Positions 7,500 through 14,796 of a stretch of DNA of 64,000 nucleotides are shown here, in pieces (the stretch's first letter is position 1; every line of letters starts with the position of its first letter). The position numbers were made by a program, and so were the translations under genes. Source of the DNA: Streptomyces sp. DSM 15324 (GTDB lineage Bacteria; Actinomycetota; Actinomycetes; Streptomycetales; Streptomycetaceae); the NCBI RefSeq assembly GCF_001514285.1, contig NZ_KQ949025.1, forward strand, positions 623,571 through 687,570, given 5' to 3'. The notes under the pieces were generated by a model that was given only the letters and a program-made list of their open reading frames with translations, was not told the DNA's origin and ran no database searches.

Positions 7500-8270
7500 T
7501 CACCGCTCCGACCGCGGCTCGGCTGCGTCGTCGGCCGGAGCGCTGTCATCGGGGGCTGTCCCGGTGTGCGCGAAGAGGATGTCGCGGGCCTGCTCGGCGG
7601 CGCGGACCATGCTCTCGCCGACGAAGTCGACGAAGCGGGCGACGTTCTCCAGCCGCACGGCGGCCGGCGTGTCGGGGCCGAGGACGCCGACGCCCCGGCG
7701 CGCGGTCTCGGCGAGCTGGGTGTGGGACCGGGCGCTGGCGATCATCCCCTGGTACCAGACGTCGGTGTCGACGACGTAGCGCTCACGGCGGCCTTCCCCG
7801 CGCTCGCGGCGGATGAGGCCCATGTTCTCCAGGAGCGCGACCGCCTTGGAGACGGACGCCGGACTGACCTGGAGCCGCTGGACGAGTTCGGACGCCGTGA
7901 GGCTGCCCTCGTCGGTGGTGTAGACGCAGGCCAGCACCCCGGACGCCATCCGGGGCAGGCCCTGCTGCATGAAGAGCGTGGTGAACGCCTCCTCGTACGC
8001 CCGTACGGCCTCGGCGTCCCGCCCGTGGGGCAGCGCGGGCCTGTCGGCGTGCCGGGGGGTGCTGCGCCTGCGGCGGTGGGCGCGGTGTTCGGTGGCGCGG
8101 TGGGCGAGGTCGGCGCGGTAGCCGGTGGGGCCGCCGTTGCGCAGGACCTCGCGTGTGACGGTCGAGGTCGGGCGGTCCAGGCGTCGGGCGATCTCCGCGT
8201 AGGCGAGGCCGTCGGCCAGTCCCAGCGCGATCTGCTGGCGTTCCTGCTGGGTGAGTCGGCCTCCCGGCAT
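7500..8270 (-). CDS. transcriptional regulator: N-terminal IS30-type HTH fused to a MarR/GbsR-like winged helix
   Basis: 256 aa. Residues ~5-45 (LTQQERQQIALGLADGLAYA, then EIARRLDRPTSTVTREV) resemble the HTH_38 domain of IS30 transposases. An Arg/His-rich linker follows, then a winged helix at ~100-165 (GVLACVYTTDEGSLTASELV, and VSPASVSKAVALLENMGLIR with wing RRERYVV). No transposase catalytic domain is present, so it is a regulator and not a mobile element. It is divergent from a DUF4097 gene and an ABC exporter, which are its likely targets. The gap carries repeated GTTGCAAC-type sites. Confidence 0.85.
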   Translation of the reverse strand: MPGGRLTQQERQQIALGLADGLAYAEIARRLDRPTSTVTREVLRNGGPTGYRADLAHRATEHRAHRRRRSTPRHADRPALPHGRDAEAVRAYEEAFTTLFMQQGLPRMASGVLACVYTTDEGSLTASELVQRLQVSPASVSKAVALLENMGLIRRERGEGRRERYVVDTDVWYQGMIASARSHTQLAETARRGVGVLGPDTPAAVRLENVARFVDFVGESMVRAAEQARDILFAHTGTAPDDSAPADDAAEPRSER

Positions 8271-8326
8271 CGCGGCCTCCTTCGTGGTCCGTGGGTGTCC
8301 GAAGCCTAGCCTTCACTTCCCATCCA

Positions 8327-8452
8327 TTGCAACGAACCGAGTGGAGTCGTTGCGTTAGATCCAGAAGCGTTGCAACGATTTACTAGCTTCTACCAGCAAT
8401 GATTGAGATTAAGAGCAACGAGTTTGTTGCCGGATTCATGAACGCAACGTAG
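8327..8452. promoter_or_regulatory. cluster of GTTGCAAC-type half-sites between divergent regulator and DUF4097 gene (candidate operators)
   Basis: Related sites occur at 8327-8335 (TTGCAACGA), 8347-8354 (TCGTTGCG, inverted), 8368-8377 (the perfect palindrome CGTTGCAACG), 8415-8430 (GCAAC-6 nt-GTTGC) and 8443-8449 (CGCAACG). The stretch is markedly AT-richer than its surroundings. Position and spacing fit binding of the divergently encoded winged-helix protein to control itself and the exporter operon (inference). Confidence 0.6.
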
Positions 8453-8500
8453 CTTTCCATCATCGGAAACACCATGGACGACGAAGCCAAGGAGCACACC

Positions 8501-9166
8501 ATGCAGAAGTTCGACACCCCCGCCCCGGTCTCCGCGATCCTCGACATCCCCGCCGGCCGCATCCAGTTCATCGCCGCCGACCGCGCCGACACCACCGTCG
8601 ACGTCCGGCCCGCGGACGCCTCCGAGAACCGCGACGTGAAGGCGGCGAAGGAGATCGAGGTCGCCTACGCCGAAGGGGTGCTGTGGGTCGAGGCCCCGGC
8701 GGCGAAGAACCGGCTCCTCGGCAACACCGGAGCCGTCGAGGTGACCGTCCAGCTGCCCGCCGGCTCCCGCGTCGACGGCAAGGCCGCCGCCGCCGAACTC
8801 CGGGTGGTGGGACGCCTCGGCGACATCGCCTTCGAGGGCGCCTACCGGCAGGTCAAGATCGACGAGGCCGCGAGCGTCCGCCTCGCCGCGACCGACGGGG
8901 ACATCGAGATCGGCCGGCTGGGCGGCCCCGCGGAGATCAGCACCGCACGCGGCGACATCCGGATCGCCGAGGCAGTGAGCGGCTCGGTCGTCCTCGGCAC
9001 CCAGTCGGGCGACATCTCGGTGACCGCGGCCGCCGGAGTCTCGGCCGTCCTGGACGCCGGCACCGGATACGGCCGTATCAGCAACACCCTCAAGAACGAC
9101 GGCACCGCCGCACTCGACATCCGCGCCACCACCTCCCACGGCGACATCACCGCCGCCGGCCGCTGA
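8501..9166 (+). CDS. DUF4097-family beta-strand repeat protein
   Basis: 221 aa from the ATG at 8501, chosen because AAGGAG lies 6 nt upstream; an in-frame ATG at 8474 lacks this. The protein has successive beta-solenoid-like repeats with GDI/GDIEIG turns (DGDIEIGRLGG, RGDIRIAEAV, SGDISVTAAA, HGDITAAG), typical of DUF4097. There is no signal peptide or membrane segment. It is the first gene of a probable operon with the ABC exporter downstream (31-nt gap). The molecular function of the family is not known. Confidence 0.88.
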   Translation: MQKFDTPAPVSAILDIPAGRIQFIAADRADTTVDVRPADASENRDVKAAKEIEVAYAEGVLWVEAPAAKNRLLGNTGAVEVTVQLPAGSRVDGKAAAAELRVVGRLGDIAFEGAYRQVKIDEAASVRLAATDGDIEIGRLGGPAEISTARGDIRIAEAVSGSVVLGTQSGDISVTAAAGVSAVLDAGTGYGRISNTLKNDGTAALDIRATTSHGDITAAGR

Positions 9167-9197
9167 TCCGCAGACGAGTACACAGGGGGCACCTCTC

Positions 9198-10154
9198 ATG
9201 ACCGACCTGGCCATCGCGGCGAGCGGGCTGCGCAAGTCCTACGGCGACAAGACCGTCCTCGACGGCATCGACCTGCACGTGCCCGCCGGCACGATCTTCG
9301 CCCTGCTCGGCCCGAACGGGGCCGGCAAGACGACCGCTGTCAAGATCCTCTCCACGCTGGTCCGCGCCGACGCGGGCGAGACCCGTGTCGGCGGCCACGA
9401 CCTCGCCACCGACCCGCAGGCGGTACGCGCAGCGATCGGGGTCACCGGGCAGTTCTCCGCGGTCGACGGCCTGATCACCGGCGAGGAGAACATGCTCCTC
9501 ATGGCGGACCTGCACCACCTGCCCCGCAGCGAGGGCCGACGGGTCGCCGCCGCCCTGCTGGAACACTTCGACCTCGCGGAGGCGGCGAGGAAACCCGCCT
9601 CGACCTACTCCGGCGGCATGAAGCGCCGCCTCGACCTCGCCATGACCCTGGTCGGCAGCCCCCGGATCATCTTCCTCGACGAACCCACCACCGGCCTCGA
9701 CCCCCGCTCCCGCCACACCATGTGGCAGATCATCCGCGAACTCGTCTCCGACGGCGTCACCGTCCTCCTCACCACCCAGTACCTGGAAGAGGCCGATCAG
9801 CTCGCCGACCGCATCGCCGTCCTCCACGAGGGGAAGATCGCCGCCGAAGGCACCGCCGAGGAACTCAAACGACTCATCCCCGGCGGCCACGTCCGGCTCC
9901 GCTTCACCGACCCCACCGCCTACCAGCGCGCCACCGCCGAGCTGCGCGAGGTCACCCGCGACGACGAGGCGCTGGCCCTGCAGATCCCCAGCGACGGCAG
10001 CCAGCACGCCCTGCGCTCCCTCCTCGACCGGCTGGACTCCGCCGGCATCCAGGCCGACGAACTCACCGTGCACACCCCCGACCTCGACGACGTCTTCTTC
10101 GCCCTCACCGGCCCAGCCCAGGTCCCCGCCCAGCCCAAGGAGAGCACCCGATGA
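9198..10154 (+). CDS. ABC transporter ATP-binding protein, DrrA-type drug exporter
   Basis: 318 aa. Walker A GPNGAGKTT, Q-loop region VTGQFSAVDG, signature YSGGMKRRLDLA, Walker B IIFLDEPTTGLDP and H-loop-like LLTTQYLEEADQLADR are all present. The QYLEEAD motif and the C-terminal ~80-residue extension are features of the DrrA daunorubicin-resistance subfamily. Its stop overlaps the permease start (ATGA), so the two should assemble into one exporter. Substrate unknown; control by the divergent regulator at 7500-8270 is likely. Confidence 0.93.
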   Translation: MTDLAIAASGLRKSYGDKTVLDGIDLHVPAGTIFALLGPNGAGKTTAVKILSTLVRADAGETRVGGHDLATDPQAVRAAIGVTGQFSAVDGLITGEENMLLMADLHHLPRSEGRRVAAALLEHFDLAEAARKPASTYSGGMKRRLDLAMTLVGSPRIIFLDEPTTGLDPRSRHTMWQIIRELVSDGVTVLLTTQYLEEADQLADRIAVLHEGKIAAEGTAEELKRLIPGGHVRLRFTDPTAYQRATAELREVTRDDEALALQIPSDGSQHALRSLLDRLDSAGIQADELTVHTPDLDDVFFALTGPAQVPAQPKESTR

Positions 10155-10936
10155 GCGCCCTGTCCCTGGCCGTCCGCGACTCCTCCACCATGCTGCGCCG
10201 CAACCTCCTGCACGCCCGGCGCTACCCGTCCCTGACCCTGAACCTGCTGCTCACCCCGGTCATGCTCCTGCTGCTCTTCGTCTACATCTTCGGCGACGTG
10301 ATGAGCGCGGGCATCGGCGGCAGCGACCGCTCCGACTACATCGCCTACATCGTCCCGGGCATCCTGCTGATGACCATCGGAGGCACCGTCGTCGGGACGG
10401 CGGTGTCCGTCTCCACCGATATGAACGAGGGCATCATCGCCCGCTTCCGCACCATGGCCATCCACCGCGGCTCCGTGCTCGTCGGGCACGTCGTGGGCAG
10501 CGTGCTCCAGTGCATCGCCAGCGTGGTCCTCGTCGGCGCCGTCGGCGTGGCCATCGGCTTCCGCTCCACCGACGCCACCGCCCTGGAGTGGCTCGCGGCC
10601 TTCGGACTGCTCGCCCTGTTCTCCCTGGCCCTCACCTGGATCGCGGTCGGCATGGGCCTGGCCAGCCCGAACCCCGAGGCCGCCGCCAACAGCGCACAGC
10701 CGCTGATCCTCCTGCCGCTCATCTCCAGCGCCTTCATCCCGGCCGACACGATGCCCGGTTGGTTCCAGCCGATCGCCGAGTACCAGCCGTTCACCCCGGC
10801 CATCGAGACCCTGCGCGGCCTGCTGCTCGGCACCGGCATCGGCAACAACGGCTGGATCGCGCTCGCCTGGTGCGTCGGCCTGACCGCGCTCGGCTACCGC
10901 TGGTCGACCACGCAGTTCCACCGCGACCCGAATTGA
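10151..10936 (+). CDS. ABC-2 type exporter permease, DrrB-type
   Basis: 261 aa from the ATG overlapping the ATPase stop. Six hydrophobic segments are visible, beginning with LTLNLLLTPVMLLLLFVYIF. The conserved EGIIARFRTMAIHRGSVL loop and the GLASPNPEAAANSAQPL motif are characteristic of ABC2_membrane/DrrB permeases. A normal length and an intact frame suggest a functional transporter half. Confidence 0.93.
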   Translation: MSALSLAVRDSSTMLRRNLLHARRYPSLTLNLLLTPVMLLLLFVYIFGDVMSAGIGGSDRSDYIAYIVPGILLMTIGGTVVGTAVSVSTDMNEGIIARFRTMAIHRGSVLVGHVVGSVLQCIASVVLVGAVGVAIGFRSTDATALEWLAAFGLLALFSLALTWIAVGMGLASPNPEAAANSAQPLILLPLISSAFIPADTMPGWFQPIAEYQPFTPAIETLRGLLLGTGIGNNGWIALAWCVGLTALGYRWSTTQFHRDPN

Positions 10937-11010
10937 CCGCGTGCCGCCCGAAGCGACCGCCATGGCGAAGGACCGCCCTGGCGGTCCGCCGCGCTCCCCC
11001 ATCCCCCGCG

Positions 11011-11060
11011 CCCTCCGCTCCACCCCTCCGCTCTGCCCTCCGCTCCACCCCTCCGCTCTA
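11011..11060. repeat. two 25-bp tandem repeats reaching into the acpS stop codon
   Basis: 11011-11035 and 11036-11060 differ at one base (…CTCTG versus …CTCTA). The changed base of copy 2 is the last base of the acpS stop codon on the plus strand (11058-11060), so the duplication abuts the gene end exactly. CCTCCGC motifs continue a few bases into acpS. Confidence 0.8.
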
Positions 11061-11429
11061 CCCCTCCGCGATCACCACGGCCGAAGCCACCCCGGCGTCA
11101 TGGCTCAACGACACATGCCACCCCCGCACCCCCAGCTCCGCCGCCCGGGCCGCCACGCTCCCCCGCACCCGCAGCCGCGGCTGCCCGCTCTCCTCCACGA
11201 ACACCTCGGCGTCCGTCCACAGCAGCCCCGGCGGCGCCCCCAGCGCCTTGGCCAACGCCTCCTTCGCCGCGAACCGCGCCGCCAGCGAGGCGACCCCCCG
11301 CCGCTCCCCACTCGGCAGCAGCAACTCGCTCTCGACGAAAAGCCGCTGCGCGAGCGCCGGCGTCCGCTCCAGCGACGCCGCGAACCGTTCGATCTCGGCC
11401 ACGTCGATACCGACCCCGATGATGCTCAT
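11058..11429 (-). CDS. acpS: holo-[acyl-carrier-protein] synthase
   Basis: 123 aa from the ATG at 11429 ([16 protein letters not shown]); a GTG three codons upstream is possible. The Asp of [12 protein letters not shown] and the Glu of [13 protein letters not shown] are the Mg/CoA ligands of AcpS. The C-terminal [20 protein letters not shown] is also typical. It transfers 4'-phosphopantetheine from CoA to carrier proteins; in Streptomyces this enzyme is known for serving both fatty-acid and polyketide carriers. Length is standard for the family. Confidence 0.95.
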   Translation of the reverse strand: MSIIGVGIDVAEIERFAASLERTPALAQRLFVESELLLPSGERRGVASLAARFAAKEALAKALGAPPGLLWTDAEVFVEESGQPRLRVRGSVAARAAELGVRGWHVSLSHDAGVASAVVIAEG

Positions 11430-11453
11430 GCCGAGCACTCTAAGACGTCATTT

Positions 11454-12161
11454 CTAGCGGTAGGCGCCCTGGCCGACAGGGCGGACGAGAATCTCGTTGA
11501 CGTCGACAGTGGCGGGTTGAGTGACGGCATAGAGCACCGCGCGGGCGACGTCGCCGGGTTCGAGTTTCGGGTCGTGGGCGCGTTCGGGCGGGATGCCGCC
11601 GGTGTCGACCAGGCCGGGCTGGACGAGGGTGACCCGGACACCGGTGCCGACGCACTCGGCGCGGATGTTCTGGGCAAGGCCGTTGACCGCCCATTTCGTG
11701 GCGGAGTACAGGTTGCCCGGGCGTACCCCCCGCCCGGCGGCCGACCCGGTGAACACCAGGTGACCGCCGGAGGCGACCAGGGCGGGCAGGGTGGCACGTG
11801 CCGTCAGGGCGGGGCCGTAGACGTTGGCGAGGACCATGTCCCGCCACTGGTCGGGCGGTGCGCCGTCGGCGCCGAGGAAGCTCGTGACCACACTGGAGCC
11901 GGCGTTGGCGAAGGCAACGTCCAGTCGGCCCCAGGTGTCCTGGACCTGGCGGACGATTCCGCTGATCTGGTCCCATTCGGTGACATCGCAGGCGACCGGC
12001 AGGACTCGGTCGGGGCCGCCCAGCTGGGCGGCAAGTTCGGCCACGGAGTGGTGAGTCCGCGCGGCCAGCACCACGCGGTACCCGGAGCCGACGGCCAGCC
12101 GGGCGGTGGCGGCTCCGATACCGCGGGACGCTCCGGTGATCAGGAAGACGGGATCGTTCAT
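11454..12161 (-). CDS. short-chain dehydrogenase/reductase
   Basis: 235 aa from the ATG at 12161 (MNDPVFLITGAS); an alternative ATG lies at 12179 and neither has a clear ribosome binding site. Rossmann motif TGASRGIG, NAG motif FANAGSS, catalytic Ser in FTGSAAG and YSATK complete a classical SDR. AARTHHS after strand 2 suggests NADP preference (inference). Substrate unknown. It is divergent from a SIS-domain gene, with a DasR-like palindrome between, so the pair may share control and act on a sugar. Confidence 0.87.
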   Translation of the reverse strand: MNDPVFLITGASRGIGAATARLAVGSGYRVVLAARTHHSVAELAAQLGGPDRVLPVACDVTEWDQISGIVRQVQDTWGRLDVAFANAGSSVVTSFLGADGAPPDQWRDMVLANVYGPALTARATLPALVASGGHLVFTGSAAGRGVRPGNLYSATKWAVNGLAQNIRAECVGTGVRVTLVQPGLVDTGGIPPERAHDPKLEPGDVARAVLYAVTQPATVDVNEILVRPVGQGAYR

Positions 12162-12189
12162 GGAGGCCAGATTAGCCATTACGAACGCA

Positions 12190-12205
12190 AGAGGTCTAGA
12201 CCACT
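12190..12205. promoter_or_regulatory. DasR-type (dre-like) operator: GntR-family palindrome
   Basis: The 16-mer AGAGGTCTAGACCACT matches 14 of 16 positions of the DasR responsive element as I recall it (ACTGGTCTAGACCACT), with the perfect core GGTCTAGACC at 12193-12202. It lies between the divergent SDR and SIS genes, 40 nt upstream of the SIS start and 28 nt from the SDR start. DasR is a GlcNAc-6-P/GlcN-6-P-responsive GntR repressor in Streptomyces; another GntR/HutC-family regulator with a similar site cannot be excluded. Confidence 0.65.
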
Positions 12206-12244
12206 GTGCTAAGTTTTGCCACGAGCCAGCGAAGGAGAACATCC

Positions 12245-12970
12245 GTGGACTTCAGTGACGACTTCGGGGCCGCGATGCGCGCCCATCTCCGCATGATCGA
12301 GGAACACAACACCGCAGCCCTGGACGACGTTGCGGCGCGGCTGCTCGACGTGGCGCGCGCAGATCGGATCGTGCACACCACCGCGGCGGGCCACAGTGTG
12401 GCTGCGGTCCTGGAGACCTTCTACCGCGCCGGAGGACTGAGCTGCGTGCGCCCCTTGTTCCATCCGGCGCTGCTACCGCTGAACGGCGCCCAGGCGAGTA
12501 CGGAGTTGGAACGAGTCAGCGGGCTGGCGGCGACCTTGGTCGCCCAGGCGGGCGTCCAGCCGGGCGATCTCGCCGTCGTCTTCTCGAACTCGGGCGTGAA
12601 CGCGTTCCCGGTCGAAGCGGCCCACGAACTCAAGCAGCGCGGCGCCTACGTCGTCGCAGTTTCCTCACGCCTGCACATGGCACAGGCACCCGCACGATCC
12701 TTCGCCAAGCTCGATGACGTAGCGGACACGGTGCTCGACACCGTCATCCCGCCTGGTGACGCGGTCGTGCCCACACCGAGCGGAGCGACCGCATCGATCT
12801 CCACCATCTGCTCCGCCTACCTGTGGGACCTGCTACTGGCCCGTCTGGCCCGGCTCTCTGCAACCCAGCAGGTGCCCCTGCCTCTTTGGCGCAGCTCCAA
12901 TCTTCCCGACGGCGACGCGGTCAACCAGCGATACCTCGACTACTACCGGGCAGCCATCCCGATGCTGTGA
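12245..12970 (+). CDS. SIS-domain phosphosugar-binding/isomerase-like protein
   Basis: 241 aa from the GTG at 12245, preceded by AAGGAG at good spacing. One SIS domain: helix MRAHLRMIEEHNTAALDDVA, strand VHTTAAGHS, then the phosphosugar loop VVFSNSGVNAFPVEAAHELK and the C-terminal ATASISTICSAYLWDLLLARLA. Such 'sugar isomerase domain' proteins often accompany GntR regulators and amino-sugar kinases. Substrate unproven; the DasR-like operator upstream suggests an amino sugar phosphate. The neighbouring divergent SDR is the obvious partner. Confidence 0.85.
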   Translation: MDFSDDFGAAMRAHLRMIEEHNTAALDDVAARLLDVARADRIVHTTAAGHSVAAVLETFYRAGGLSCVRPLFHPALLPLNGAQASTELERVSGLAATLVAQAGVQPGDLAVVFSNSGVNAFPVEAAHELKQRGAYVVAVSSRLHMAQAPARSFAKLDDVADTVLDTVIPPGDAVVPTPSGATASISTICSAYLWDLLLARLARLSATQQVPLPLWRSSNLPDGDAVNQRYLDYYRAAIPML

Positions 12971-13187
12971 GCCGTTCAAGCGTCTCGACTCGCGGGTGAT
13001 CGCGTTGAGGTCCGTCACTGGATTCGTCTGCGGGACGCCGTCACCCCCGACAGCCCCAAGCACGGTGGCAGTTGGTTCCAACTGCAGCCTGAGGTGGCCA
13101 CGAAGATGATGGCAGCCAGCACCTCGCGGTCTCCTCGCCGCCGGTGTCCTCCACCTGCATACACATCTCACGTGCAGTGCTTCTCTG
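12971..13187. other. 217-nt gap with a coding-like fragment but no gene
   Basis: A plus-strand stretch (about 12990-13130) reads as an uninterrupted fragment containing VEVRHWIRLRDAVTPDSP and WFQLQPEVATKMM. It has no start or ribosome binding site, and its downstream continuation is low in coding character. It may be the remnant of a gene; the family cannot be named. I see no terminator hairpin with a U-run after the SIS gene. Confidence 0.3.
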
Positions 13188-13514
13188 ATGTTCAACTACT
13201 CCCCGAGCATTCACCGCCTTGACGAGGGACATAGAGGCACCCCCCTCCCGGCCCGCCAGGCGGACCGGATTCCCCGGCCGCGCGAACGGCGGCCGGCCGC
13301 CTCCGACCCGCTGAAGTGGGCCCAGTCCCGGGACCTGTGGCTGATCGGTGTCGTGGGGGCCGTCTACACCCTGATCTGTGTGAGCTCCACCGTCCGTGCG
13401 GCCGGGGCGGGGAACCCGCAGTGGGTGATGCTCATCGGCCTGTGGGCGACATGGGGGGTGGGCGCCTGGGGTGCCAGGAAGCTCTGGACGGACCGTCGGG
13501 GACGACGAGCCTAG
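13188..13514 (+). CDS. small hypothetical membrane protein
   Basis: 108 aa from the ATG at 13188, though no good ribosome binding site precedes it and the true start may lie further in. The N-terminal ~45 residues are polar and Arg/Pro-rich. Two hydrophobic helices follow: LWLIGVVGAVYTLICVSSTV and WVMLIGLWATWGVGAWGA, with a basic C-terminal tail (KLWTDRRGRRA). A two-helix inner membrane protein of unknown role. It ends 10 nt from the convergent PH-like gene. Confidence 0.55.
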   Translation: MFNYSPSIHRLDEGHRGTPLPARQADRIPRPRERRPAASDPLKWAQSRDLWLIGVVGAVYTLICVSSTVRAAGAGNPQWVMLIGLWATWGVGAWGARKLWTDRRGRRA

Positions 13515-13524
13515 GGGGGCGCGC

Positions 13525-14229
13525 TCACGCCGAAGCGCGCCGCGCGGCGAGCGTCTCGCCCAGCCGGTCCAGGGCGAGGAAGAGGACGGGAAGACAGAGC
13601 AGCGGCAGGCCGAGGAGCAGCAGGACCGTGTGCGTCGGCCGGTCGGTGAGGAGCAGCCAGGTGAAGACGACGAACGCGGCGACCGCGACGATCAGGCAGC
13701 CGACGACCGCCCGCTGGAACGCCGTGCGCCGCCGTGCCCGGCGCGCGATGAGCACCTCCAGCTCGGGCCGCGTCGCGGAGGACATCAGCCCGAGCCGTAC
13801 GGCGGTCGCGCTCAGGTCGGCCATCTCGCCGATCGGGTCCGCCAGTTGCAGCTCGTCGACCTGGAAGAGGCGGATGCGGTGCCCGTCGGTGTCGTACAGG
13901 TACGCCGGCCAGCGCGAGCTGCCGCCTCGCCTGCCGCCCTCGACCCGAATGCCGTAGATCTCGGACCAGGCGCGGGTACGGGTCCGCAGCGGCCCGCGCG
14001 CGGTGACGCCCTCGACGGTGACGGACGTCCGCGCCCGCCAGTGCTCCAGCGCCACGCGGGTGCCGACGGCGACCCAGATCGCCGGGGTCAGGAGGTCCAA
14101 GGGCCTGGTGCCCGGCGTCGTCAGTCTCAGCAGGCCCACCCCGACGACCAACGCCGCAGCCACCAGGCCGACGTACACCACCGGCACCGTACGCACTCTG
14201 CGGTACTCCCGCTCGATCCCCTCGCCCAT
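13525..14229 (-). CDS. membrane protein with bacterial PH-like domain
   Basis: 234 aa from the ATG at 14229, chosen for AGGGGAG 5 nt upstream; an ATG at 14244 is possible. Two N-terminal hydrophobic helices (VVYVGLVAAALVVGVGLL and a weaker one) precede a beta-rich soluble part with VTVEGVTARGPLRTRTRAWS and IYGIRVEGG, the usual look of a bPH domain. After a further linker come two C-terminal helices (VVGCLIVAVAAFVVFTWLLL and VLLLLGLPLLCLPVLFLAL). Function unknown. Confidence 0.72.
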   Translation of the reverse strand: MGEGIEREYRRVRTVPVVYVGLVAAALVVGVGLLRLTTPGTRPLDLLTPAIWVAVGTRVALEHWRARTSVTVEGVTARGPLRTRTRAWSEIYGIRVEGGRRGGSSRWPAYLYDTDGHRIRLFQVDELQLADPIGEMADLSATAVRLGLMSSATRPELEVLIARRARRRTAFQRAVVGCLIVAVAAFVVFTWLLLTDRPTHTVLLLLGLPLLCLPVLFLALDRLGETLAARRASA

Positions 14230-14277
14230 CCCGGCTCCCCTCATTCCGGCGGCAGGTTACAGCGGCCGGATGTGCGG

Positions 14278-14682
14278 TCAGGCGGCGGCCAGCTCGCACC
14301 ACACGTACTTGCCCCGGCTGCCGAATCCGGACATGGGCTGCCAGTGCCAGAGGTCGGAGCAGGCGCGAACGATCGCGAGGCCGCGCCCGCTCTCGGCGTC
14401 CTCGTCCAACTCGTCGAGCCGGACGGGCGGTTCGGGCGGCTCCGGGTCCGCGTCCCAGGCCCCGATCTGCAACACGCCCGCACGCCACCGCACCTTCAGC
14501 GCGGCGGGCCCCTTCTGATGCCGTACGGCATTGGAGACCAGCTCGGCGGCGAGCAGCTCGGCGGTGTCGAGGAGGGCGGTGAGGCCGTGGAGCGTGAGGA
14601 TCACCCGGAGGGTGTGGCGCGAAACGGTGACGGCGCGGGGGTCGTTGGGGATGTGGAGGGAGTACTCCCAGGGTTCGGGCAT
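14278..14682 (-). CDS. ATP-binding (HATPase_c) anti-sigma-factor-like regulatory protein
   Basis: 134 aa from the ATG at 14682 with GGAG upstream. The N-box is LLAAELVSNAVRHQKG and the G-box GRGLAIVRACSD, the pattern of the small RsbW/SpoIIAB-like ATPases abundant in Streptomyces. In Streptomyces such genes are repeatedly found beside an XRE/DUF5753 regulator and a DUF397 gene, as here (14797 and 15642). It is divergent from the regulator with a 114-nt gap. Partner sigma or anti-sigma antagonist unknown. Confidence 0.88.
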   Translation of the reverse strand: MPEPWEYSLHIPNDPRAVTVSRHTLRVILTLHGLTALLDTAELLAAELVSNAVRHQKGPAALKVRWRAGVLQIGAWDADPEPPEPPVRLDELDEDAESGRGLAIVRACSDLWHWQPMSGFGSRGKYVWCELAAA

Positions 14683-14796
14683 GGGGGCTCCAACTCGATT
14701 CCGTAGAGTGCATTTTGCGTCACTGACGGTAGACCTTTGTTTTATGACCCGGCAAGCTGATCCCGTAATCTGAACCCGAACGAGGAGGAGCAGTCG

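Noticed and set aside
7500..8270. Possible IS30-family transposase
   Set aside because: Only the HTH resembles IS30. There is no DDE catalytic domain and no terminal inverted repeats; the protein continues as a winged-helix regulator.
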